This document shows positions 36,819 through 43,799 of a stretch of 64,000 bases of DNA, in pieces (the first letter of the stretch is position 1; each line of letters starts with the position of its first letter). The stretch is taken from assembly GCF_018100785.1 (NCBI RefSeq), contig NZ_JAGJEC010000001.1, positions 620,001 to 684,000 on the forward strand, given 5' to 3'. This stretch comes from Maribacter sp. MMG018. Its GTDB lineage: Bacteria; Bacteroidota; Bacteroidia; Flavobacteriales; Flavobacteriaceae. A model generated the notes under the pieces. That model was not told the DNA's origin. It ran no database searches and saw only the letters and a program-made list of their open reading frames with translations. Made by a program: the position numbers and the translations under genes.

Positions 36819-37682
36819 ATGGACAAAGAACTACTTGAGCATATTTCAACATTGCTTGGTGTTGTTTTAAAAAAGGTAACTCCCTTGTCGGGTGGTGATG
36901 TCTCAGAAGTATACCTTCTAGAGACCGTAACAGATCGTTTTGTGTGTAAAGTAAATACCCTGGCCAATTCCCCATTATTACATGCGGAAAAAATAGGTTT
37001 AGAGGTAATCGCGGCCTCAAATACCATAGGGGTACCAAAAACATATGACTGTGGAGAAAAGGAAGAAAAAGCCTTTTTGGTAATGGAGTTTATAGAAAGT
37101 AGAACGGCCACAACCTCCGATATGTCCTCATTGGGGCATCAACTTGCTACTTTGCACATGTCTGGCGAGGTTACAATATTTGGAGGTGAAAACGACAATT
37201 ATATAGGCAGCCTACCCCAATCTAACACTACCCATAACGATTGGGTCTCATTTTACGTTCATGAGCGCCTAAATCCACAGTTAAAAATAGCGGTGGACAA
37301 CGGACAACTTTTACAAAACGAAATACCTTCACAAGAAAAGCTTATAGAACGTTGTAAACAACTTTTTCCAAATATTACCCCTTCGCTATTGCACGGTGAT
37401 CTATGGAGCGGCAATTATCTAATAAGCCATAGTGGTGTCCCATACCTTATAGACCCTGCCGTTTATTATGGGCATTATGAAGTGGACCTTGCAATGACGA
37501 AGTTGTTCGGTGGGTTCGGTAATTCGTTCTATGATGCTTACAATGAGCTTGTACCTTTAGAAAACGGTTGGAAGGAAAGACAGGATATTTATCAACTTTA
37601 TTATTTGTTGGTCCATTTAAATATGTTCGGACCCTCCTATAAACCATCTGTACTCCATATTATATCTACCTATTTTACCTAA
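36819..37682 (+). CDS. Fructosamine kinase family protein
   Basis: This 287-residue cytosolic kinase of the fructosamine/ketosamine-3-kinase family phosphorylates sugars bound to amines, which starts protein deglycation. Seen are LSGGDVSEVYLLET, the catalytic HGDLWSGNYLIS (Asp and Asn), and metal-binding DPAVYYGHYEVDLAM. It begins seven bases after the PqqB-like gene. The operon combines a peptidase, an MBL hydrolase and this kinase, so a link to damaged or glycated peptides is plausible but unproved. Confidence 0.88.
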   Translation: MDKELLEHISTLLGVVLKKVTPLSGGDVSEVYLLETVTDRFVCKVNTLANSPLLHAEKIGLEVIAASNTIGVPKTYDCGEKEEKAFLVMEFIESRTATTSDMSSLGHQLATLHMSGEVTIFGGENDNYIGSLPQSNTTHNDWVSFYVHERLNPQLKIAVDNGQLLQNEIPSQEKLIERCKQLFPNITPSLLHGDLWSGNYLISHSGVPYLIDPAVYYGHYEVDLAMTKLFGGFGNSFYDAYNELVPLENGWKERQDIYQLYYLLVHLNMFGPSYKPSVLHIISTYFT

Positions 37683-37706
37683 AAAACAACCTAGTTGTCT
37701 TTTCTA

Positions 37707-38897
37707 TCAATTTCTACTGTCGAAGGTAAAATTTCGCTGTAGGTTGATCAAAGCGTCATCCTCTTCCTTAAAAATTCTATTGGTCCTTAAATAGCGATTT
37801 AGATTATATTCGTCATAATTATCGGCTTCTTTGTCCATACTACTTATTCGAACCCTATCCGAAGCGTGAATAAATTCGTTGTTTCCGATCCACATGCCCA
37901 CATGTACAACTTTCTCTGCGGTTGAATCGGTCGCTTTTCTACCAAAGAACAACAAATCTCCTTTTTCTAAATTGTCGAAATTCTTTACCGAGTCTATGGG
38001 TTTGCCCGCATGCACTTGCTGTGATGCATCTCTAGGAATCACAACCCCGTTTAAAAAATATATTGTCTTGGTAAAACCACTACAATCCATACCTTTGGTA
38101 GAGGTGCCTCCCCACAGATACGGAACGCCCATTAATCCTTTAGAGGTCTCCACTAGGGCGTCTACGTTCTTTTCCAACCGGTTGAGCCAGCCATTATAAT
38201 TTTCCGCTTCTTCCTTTTCTACAAAAGCTTCTCTGCCATCAGGAAACCTAACTTTATAAAATGTCCTGTCCTCTTCCAATAATTCCAATATATTTCCTGC
38301 CACAAGGTCCGACACCCGCTCTTTACTCTCTATACTTTTATAGGCATGGCCATAAGTATGGGTATATATAATTTTATTCTTGTTCTGCCAGGCTTCCAAT
38401 TCATCATTGTCCAATACATAAATTTCACCGGCATTTACCCAGGCCAAATATTTATCGGGCGTTTGTATATAGTACCATCCCCCTTCTTTTTTTAATACTT
38501 TGACCGGTGTGCCCAATGTTGCTTGGGTAGATAATTCTGCAGAATGTTTTGGGGCACTCCTAAGATTGGCGACCGAAATAGTTATTAGGGCATTCTGTTT
38601 TCCTTTTAAATCTTTAGAAGGCAATATTCGAACACTGTCTATAAAATCTATATTCTTAAGCGATAGTGTTTTCTTTAGTTGATCAACGGCTTCTTGCATA
38701 TTGCTTTCTCCCTCCAAAACATAGCTGCCATTCTCTTTTCTAGCTTCTATATTGAAAAGTGCTACCCGCTTGTCGGGCGCAAACCGGTTCTTGGTTTGGT
38801 CTATATACTTTTGTATATGGTTGTTGTCCTCGTTCTTATCTTGGCATGCAAAAGTGATAGTTAGCAATAAAAAGAGAACCGTTCTTTTAAAAAACAT
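37707..38897 (-). CDS. NlpC/P60 (C40) cysteine peptidase with SH3 domains, lipoprotein
   Basis: This cell-wall peptidase has N-terminal lipobox TFAC (MFFKRTVLFLLLTITFAC; an in-frame ATG at 38939 is less likely). SH3-like domains lie around 110-175 (ANLRSAPKHSAELSTQ) and 190-255, and then the NlpC/P60 domain (about 260-380) with the catalytic Cys in GGTSTKGMDCSGFTK and His in VVHVGMWIG. It probably cuts gamma-D-Glu-diaminopimelate links in peptidoglycan stems. 396 residues. A near -7 sequence TATTTTTA lies upstream. Confidence 0.9.
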   Translation of the reverse strand: MFFKRTVLFLLLTITFACQDKNEDNNHIQKYIDQTKNRFAPDKRVALFNIEARKENGSYVLEGESNMQEAVDQLKKTLSLKNIDFIDSVRILPSKDLKGKQNALITISVANLRSAPKHSAELSTQATLGTPVKVLKKEGGWYYIQTPDKYLAWVNAGEIYVLDNDELEAWQNKNKIIYTHTYGHAYKSIESKERVSDLVAGNILELLEEDRTFYKVRFPDGREAFVEKEEAENYNGWLNRLEKNVDALVETSKGLMGVPYLWGGTSTKGMDCSGFTKTIYFLNGVVIPRDASQQVHAGKPIDSVKNFDNLEKGDLLFFGRKATDSTAEKVVHVGMWIGNNEFIHASDRVRISSMDKEADNYDEYNLNRYLRTNRIFKEEDDALINLQRNFTFDSRN

Positions 38898-38988
38898 ATG
38901 CTTTTTTTTGTAAAAATACAGAATAAGACCTCTTTTCAAGAAAATTACTGTTGGATCTCATTATATAATTTGGCTAACTTAGCAAAGC

Positions 38989-40218
38989 ATGAAAAAACTC
39001 AAAGCAATAGAACTTTTCGCCGGAGTAGGTGGTTTTAGATTAGGCCTGGAAGAAACAGAAAATTATGAGGTTGTATGGAGCAATCAATGGGAACCTAGTA
39101 CCAAAACCCAACATGCATCTATGGTCTATGAAGCTAGATTTGGTTCTGAAAACCATATCAATTCAGATATATCCGAAGTGCCAACATCTATAATTCCGGA
39201 TGCAGATCTATTAGTAGGGGGATTCCCTTGCCAAGATTATTCTGTTGCCACTACTTTACAGAATTCGAAGGGGTTAATAGGTAAAAAGGGGGTGCTTTGG
39301 TGGAGCATACATCGCATTCTTTCTGAAAAGAAAAATCCTCCGAAATATCTGTTTTTAGAGAATGTAGATCGTTTGCTTAAATCTCCGTCCAATCAAAGAG
39401 GAAGAGACTTTGCTATAATGTTGAAGAGTTTGGACGAACTTGGCTATGCCATAGAATGGCGGGTCATAAATGCCGCCGAATATGGCATGCCGCAGCGTAG
39501 AAGACGTGTTTTTTTTCTAGGTTACCATAAAACGACCAAACTCTATAAAGAACTTAAAAAGACCCAGGCCTTAAAATGGATTCATAATAAAGGTACATTC
39601 GCCCATGCTTTTCCAGTACAGGATCCTATAAAAAGTATCTCTTCTTTTGTGTTGGAAAACGACCTGGTCACCATTTCGGAGACCTTTAACAAAGACAAAA
39701 AGCTATCGCCTTTTGAAAATACCGGGGTATTTGTTGACGGAAAAGTGGCTACCATAAAAACAATCCCTTCTTATGATGGCGAAAAAAAGGTGTTGAGAGA
39801 TGTGCTCCAAAATGGCGAAGTAACACCCGATTTTTATATTTCTAACGAAGACCTGCCAAAATGGGAATATCTAAAAGGGGCAAAAAAAGAGGTAAGGACC
39901 GCAAAAAACGGGTATACCTATAATTACAGTGAAGGAGGCATGGTGTTTCCGGACGCCCTTGACAATGCTTCTCGTACCATTATCACGGGAGAGGGAGGTA
40001 AAAGTCCATCAAGGTTCAAACATGTAATTAAAAGCGACAAGGGGTTAAGAAGATTAACTCCGGTTGAACTGGAACGTTTAAACATGTTCCCCGACAACCA
40101 TACAAAGCTAGAGGGCATTAGCGATGCCAAAAGGGCTTTTTTTATGGGCAATGCCCTGGTAGTAGGTATCGTAAACCGTATTGCTGTTACGCTTCATGAA
40201 AAAATAAGCAACCGTTGA
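38989..40218 (+). CDS. DNA (cytosine-5-)-methyltransferase of a type II restriction-modification system
   Basis: C5-methyltransferase motifs in order: FAGVGGFRLGL (I), DLLVGGFPCQDYSVA with nucleophile Cys81 (IV), FLENVDRLL (VI), QRRRRVFFLGY (VIII), a variable target-recognition stretch (about 185-330), RLTPVELERLNMFPD (IX) and FMGNALVVGIVNRIA (X). 409 residues. Its stop overlaps the TTG start of a candidate restriction enzyme by four bases. The target sequence cannot be told by reading. Confidence 0.94.
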   Translation: MKKLKAIELFAGVGGFRLGLEETENYEVVWSNQWEPSTKTQHASMVYEARFGSENHINSDISEVPTSIIPDADLLVGGFPCQDYSVATTLQNSKGLIGKKGVLWWSIHRILSEKKNPPKYLFLENVDRLLKSPSNQRGRDFAIMLKSLDELGYAIEWRVINAAEYGMPQRRRRVFFLGYHKTTKLYKELKKTQALKWIHNKGTFAHAFPVQDPIKSISSFVLENDLVTISETFNKDKKLSPFENTGVFVDGKVATIKTIPSYDGEKKVLRDVLQNGEVTPDFYISNEDLPKWEYLKGAKKEVRTAKNGYTYNYSEGGMVFPDALDNASRTIITGEGGKSPSRFKHVIKSDKGLRRLTPVELERLNMFPDNHTKLEGISDAKRAFFMGNALVVGIVNRIAVTLHEKISNR

Positions 40219-40823
40219 AAAGTCATTTTAAATCGGACTTAAAGAAAGAAAAAAGGCTTGCGCTGCTTGTAGACTCTTATTATTTAAAACATTTACAATT
40301 TTATAACTACCATCGTATTGGTGATATAAAACAGCAACTTGAGGGTATCGATGTTCTCTTTACCGATAAAAAATCTGGTGAAAAGTATGCTATCGATGAA
40401 AAAGCACAGTTAGATTACATAAATGAAGATTTACCCACTTTTGCATTCGAAATAAGCTATTTAAAAAACGATATTACCAAAAAGGGATGGCTGTACGACC
40501 TTTCTAAAAAAACGGATTTCTATGCCCTTATTACGGCCATATATGAGGACGAGCCAAATATCTTTACTTCTTGTAAGATAACTATTGTAAATAGAAAAAA
40601 ACTTATTTACCTGCTAAAGGAAAAAGGTGTTTGCGAGTTGTCCATTTCAAATAAATGGAACCAAAGTCAACAAAACCACGGTAAAATAGTATTAAAAGAA
40701 TTAGACTCAAGATCAGAAGGTTACATTTTTTATTCTAAAAACAACAAAGTAGAAAAACCCATAAATCTTATTTTAAAGTTAGATTTTCTTATTAACAACG
40801 GTATTGCTAAACGCTTATGCTGA
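40215..40823 (+). CDS. Candidate restriction endonuclease, PD-(D/E)XK-like
   Basis: This 202-residue protein starts with TTG at 40215 inside the methyltransferase stop. It has a nuclease-like core IDVLFTDKKSGEKYAIDEKA, where Asp of IDV and the D-E-K of IDEK match the catalytic D...(D/E)xK pattern. There follow DLPTFAFEISYL and GWLYDLSKKTDFYALI. No closely known type II enzyme came to mind. A coupled partner of the C5 methyltransferase is the most likely role. A Cys ends the chain. Confidence 0.65.
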   Translation: MKSHFKSDLKKEKRLALLVDSYYLKHLQFYNYHRIGDIKQQLEGIDVLFTDKKSGEKYAIDEKAQLDYINEDLPTFAFEISYLKNDITKKGWLYDLSKKTDFYALITAIYEDEPNIFTSCKITIVNRKKLIYLLKEKGVCELSISNKWNQSQQNHGKIVLKELDSRSEGYIFYSKNNKVEKPINLILKLDFLINNGIAKRLC

Positions 40824-40928
40824 TCCTTTACCCGATTTCTAAACCATAAATTCAATATTTTTTATTAAAAAGCTGTTAATCAGTATGTTTCGTTTGGATT
40901 TCTCCAAAAATTTTATAACTTATAGGTT

Positions 40929-41303
40929 ATGGTAAAATTAGATAAATCAGAAAATACGGAATTTATAGAAAAATCTATAAGCTATTTGGAAGCTACCGGT
41001 TTTGAGAACATCAAAGCGGATATGGAGGGTTACGAAAAGCCTAAATCTTATAGTAGAAAAGGTGCTGGTGATAAGATTACACCAGATATAGTAGCTATTA
41101 AAAATGGCAGAAAATATTTTTTTGACATTAGTCTTAAATCAGAAAAGCCAAGGTTGTTAAAAAGTAAATGGTTGTTTTTGGATACTTTGAGCAGAATGAA
41201 CTCTAATAGGTTTAGAATTATAACCACTAAGGGCCATTACAAATTCACCGATATGATGTTGGAAGATATTAACCTTAGCAACAAAGAACCTATTAAAATA
41301 TAA
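40929..41303 (+). CDS. Conserved small protein with nuclease-like core, unknown function
   Basis: This 124-residue protein has KITPDIVAIKNGRKYFFDISLKSEKP, which looks like a strand-hairpin with a PD...DxxLK acid/basic pattern as in small nuclease folds. The signature is not firm. It stands apart from the restriction pair by 105 bp and is closed by a terminator. It may be a standalone flavobacterial protein. Not recognised with certainty. Confidence 0.6.
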   Translation: MVKLDKSENTEFIEKSISYLEATGFENIKADMEGYEKPKSYSRKGAGDKITPDIVAIKNGRKYFFDISLKSEKPRLLKSKWLFLDTLSRMNSNRFRIITTKGHYKFTDMMLEDINLSNKEPIKI

Positions 41304-41325
41304 TATTCACTATTTCTTACACACT

Positions 41326-41350
41326 AAAAGGCATCTGATAGATGCCTTTT
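41326..41350. terminator. Bidirectional terminator between the small nuclease-like gene and elaA
   Basis: The 11-bp arms AAAAGGCATCT and AGATGCCTTTT pair around GAT, with T-rich and A-rich ends that suit both strands. Confidence 0.85.
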
Positions 41351-41794
41351 TTATTCCCTTATCATAGCAATGTGTGGTATACCGTCTTCCAAATAGCCTT
41401 CACCGGTCTCAATAAAACCCAATGAGTTATAAAATTTGGTCAAATATTCTTGTGCAGATATCCGTATTTTTTTTGTTCTTAAATGCTCGTGAACAGCTTT
41501 AATAGAAGCTTTCATAATATCTATACCATAGCCGAACTTTCTTTCTTCTTGGCTTACTACCACCCTACCAATACTTGCTTCTTCAAAATAATCACCAGGT
41601 TTAAAAATTCGTGTATAGGCGACTATTCGTCCTTCTTTTTTTCCTATAACATGAAGGGCCTTTTGATCCTTACCATCTACATCTTGGTAAACACAATCTT
41701 GTTCTACAACAAAAACAGCACTTCGCAATTGTAATATTTGATACAGTTCAATGGTACTGAGTTCTTTAAATGTCTTTACTGTTATTGCTATCAT
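41351..41794 (-). CDS. ElaA-type GNAT acetyltransferase
   Basis: This 147-residue protein is of the ElaA branch of GNAT acetyltransferases. It has LRSAVFVVEQDCVYQDVDGKDQ, typical of ElaA, the acetyl-CoA loop SIGRVVVSQEERKFGYGIDIM, and a C-terminal strand KIRISAQEYLTKFYNSLGF. Substrate unknown. Its ATG overlaps the CDF transporter stop by one base, so it is the last gene of the rpiB operon. Confidence 0.88.
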   Translation of the reverse strand: MIAITVKTFKELSTIELYQILQLRSAVFVVEQDCVYQDVDGKDQKALHVIGKKEGRIVAYTRIFKPGDYFEEASIGRVVVSQEERKFGYGIDIMKASIKAVHEHLRTKKIRISAQEYLTKFYNSLGFIETGEGYLEDGIPHIAMIRE

Positions 41795-42714
41795 TAATCT
41801 TGAACAATTATCTTTTTACTGTCGCATTTACCATATTCAGGTTGAATATTTACATGGTTAATACCGTGCTTATGGTAAACCTCTTCTTCTATTTGATCTA
41901 ATATTTCATCAAATTCCGAAATTCTTATATCTGAAATAAAATCTATATGCGCCTCTAAATGAACTTCATCTTCATTTAGTTGCCAAACATGTACATGATG
42001 TACATTTTTTATACCATCTATCTTACAAATGGTATCTACTATTTGCTGTATTTGTATGGTATTTGGCGTAAACAACATTAACACTCTGGTAGAATCCTTT
42101 AAAAGGTCATACCCCATATATATCAAGTAAATTGCAATGGCAAAGGTAAGGGCGGGATCAACCCAATATAGTTGATAGAATTTCATTAACAACCCCCCTA
42201 TTAAAACCGCTACGGAAGCCATCATATCGGTAAGCAAGTGCAAATACGCAGATTTCATGTTCATATTGCTATCTGCATCCTTTTTTAACAGAAAAACACT
42301 AAATCCGTTCGCGGCGATTCCTAGTAAAGACAACCATATTACCAGACTGGACTCCACGGGTTCGGGAGCCATAAATCGTTCAATAGCCTCTTTTACCAAA
42401 ATAATAGCTACAACAATAAGGGCTGCGGAGTTTACAAAGGCAGCAATAATTTCAGCTCTTTTATAACCGAAAGTTTTATTGGCAGAAGCTTTTTTTTTAG
42501 AAAGAACGTTAGCTATATAACTAATTATCAATGAAAGTACATCACTGAAATTATGTAATGCATCCGATAGTAATGCCAGGCTTCCGGAAACGATACCCCC
42601 TATAACCTGAGATACGGTAATAAGTATATTCAAGAAAATGGAAATAACCAGATTCCTTCCTTCTACTTTGGGGTGGCTATGTGCGTGCCCATGATGATCG
42701 TGTGCGTGCCCCAT
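41794..42714 (-). CDS. Cation diffusion facilitator (CzcD/ZitB-like) metal exporter
   Basis: This 306-residue metal/proton antiporter exports Zn2+ or related ions. It begins with a His-rich stretch (MGHAHDHHGHAHSHP), has six helices with the metal site HNFSDVLS and the matching later HLLTDMMASV, and a C-terminal cytoplasmic domain (about 210-300, HVHVWQLNEDEVHLEAHIDF). Twelve bp after rpiB and coupled to elaA. Confidence 0.93.
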   Translation of the reverse strand: MGHAHDHHGHAHSHPKVEGRNLVISIFLNILITVSQVIGGIVSGSLALLSDALHNFSDVLSLIISYIANVLSKKKASANKTFGYKRAEIIAAFVNSAALIVVAIILVKEAIERFMAPEPVESSLVIWLSLLGIAANGFSVFLLKKDADSNMNMKSAYLHLLTDMMASVAVLIGGLLMKFYQLYWVDPALTFAIAIYLIYMGYDLLKDSTRVLMLFTPNTIQIQQIVDTICKIDGIKNVHHVHVWQLNEDEVHLEAHIDFISDIRISEFDEILDQIEEEVYHKHGINHVNIQPEYGKCDSKKIIVQD

Positions 42715-42726
42715 GTTATACGAATA

Positions 42727-43158
42727 CTATTTACAAGGTATTTTTTCTATGCGTCTTTCGTGTCTACCCCCTTCAAAATCGGTATTTAAGAAAGTTTCCA
42801 CCATTTCCAATGCCTGTGGTAAAGAAATATATCTTGCCGGTAAACTAAGAATATTGGCATCGTTATGTTCTCTGGCCAAAGCAACTATCTCTTTGGTCCA
42901 ACATAATGCGGCCCTAACTTTTTGATGTTTATTGGCAGTCATTGAGGCCCCGTTACCACTACCGCATATAATAATACCGCAGTCTACTTTACCCTCTTCT
43001 ACATCTTGTGCCACTGGATGAACAAAATCAGGATAATCTACACTATCCGTACCATCGGTACCATAATTAACAACTTCAATGTTCTTTGACTTAAGAAGAC
43101 CTATTATAGCCAGCTTATATTCGGTACCGGCATGATCGTTTCCAATAGCTATTTTCAT
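42727..43158 (-). CDS. rpiB: Ribose 5-phosphate isomerase B
   Basis: RpiB interconverts ribose 5-phosphate and ribulose 5-phosphate in the pentose phosphate pathway. The 143-residue product has MKIAIGNDHAGTEYK, the phosphate-binding GIIICGSGNGASMTANK with catalytic Cys, and REHNDANILSLPAR. It is the first gene of the leftward operon from the origin-like gap and has a -7 box in that gap. Confidence 0.93.
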   Translation of the reverse strand: MKIAIGNDHAGTEYKLAIIGLLKSKNIEVVNYGTDGTDSVDYPDFVHPVAQDVEEGKVDCGIIICGSGNGASMTANKHQKVRAALCWTKEIVALAREHNDANILSLPARYISLPQALEMVETFLNTDFEGGRHERRIEKIPCK

Positions 43159-43219
43159 GATATATTTCTTTAGGGTAAACCATTTATAGTAAGCATTTTC
43201 AAATGTTTACATATATAAG

Positions 43220-43227
43220 CAAAGGTA
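43220..43227 (-). promoter_or_regulatory. -7 box of the rpiB operon promoter
   Basis: On the minus strand this reads TACCTTTG, an exact TAnnTTTG match, 61 bases before the rpiB ATG. Confidence 0.5.
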
Positions 43228-43239
43228 CGATATACCAAT

Positions 43240-43270
43240 GTTCACAACAAAAAATGAACGGTTCACAACA
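43240..43270 (+). repeat. Two GTTCACAACA direct repeats 21 bp apart
   Basis: GTTCACAACA occurs at 43240-43249 and 43261-43270, a spacing of two helical turns. An inverted TGAAC lies between them. They sit just upstream of the rpiB -7 box, on the origin side, so they could be an operator or weak iteron-like DnaA sites. Confidence 0.5.
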
Positions 43271-43514
43271 TTAATTTAATACTTGGTTATTTTGATTGTT
43301 TATTAGTAGCGTAAATACTACCCATAAATGTCTGAAAAAATGTTGACAAAAAAGTATTTAAAAATTTGGAAGTACAGTTTATAATTCTCCTACGACCAAA
43401 TTTTATAATTAGCTAATAATGATATTAGAATTAATTAGTTTCTTGTAAAGGAATATCAATACTTAGTTAACACTAATTTTACTTTTACTTATCAAAAAAT
43501 ACATGTTGAAATAG

Positions 43515-43536
43515 GTTATCAACCTTTATTGATAAC
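43515..43536. repeat. Inverted repeat GTTATCAA / TTGATAAC followed by T6
   Basis: The 8-bp arms pair perfectly around CCTTTA, and TTTTTT follows. This looks like a weak terminator but both neighbours diverge from the gap, so no transcript needs it. The arms read as paired DnaA-box-like TTATCAA sequences, which fits the origin interpretation better. Confidence 0.5.
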
Positions 43537-43799
43537 TTTTTTAATCTTCTGATTATCATCTAAATTTTATGCTAATACAATGTCAATAACTATTAGTATC
43601 TAATAAAAGCAAGTAAACTTAAAATTAGTTTTACCAGATATTAACAAACAATCATAATCATCATTTTATTTTTAAATTTTAAAAAAAGAAACAGTATTAT
43701 ATTATATATGTTGATAACCTTGGTAGTAAATGCAATAGTGCTTGATTCTAACACTAGCACTAAATTATAATTCGTAATTTTCCAATAAATTAAGATTGA

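Larger units (their letters stand above)
43159..43799. other. Candidate chromosomal replication origin (oriC)
   Basis: This 641-bp AT-rich gap lies between divergent rpiB and rnr. Strand composition flips across it: the plus strand is C-rich to the left (non-coding 21241-21300: 13 C, 3 G) and G-rich to the right (non-coding 48121-48180: 14 G, 1 C). Genes on the right plus strand use GT-rich third positions, while left plus-strand genes use AC-rich ones. DnaA-box-like sequences include TTATCAACA (minus strand, 43709-43717; one mismatch from TTATCCACA), TTATCAACC (43517-43525) and TTATCAATA within the same palindrome. Two parS sites lie 5-8 kb to the right. No perfect DnaA box was found and no dnaA gene lies in the window. 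Confidence 0.6.

Noticed and set aside
38989-41303. Mobile defence island around the restriction-modification genes
   Set aside because: No integrase, transposase, tRNA insertion or flanking repeats, and base composition is like the neighbours.
43515-43542. Intrinsic terminator in the rpiB-rnr gap
   Set aside because: Both genes diverge from the gap, so nothing needs termination here; the stem is all A/T-rich with few G-C pairs.
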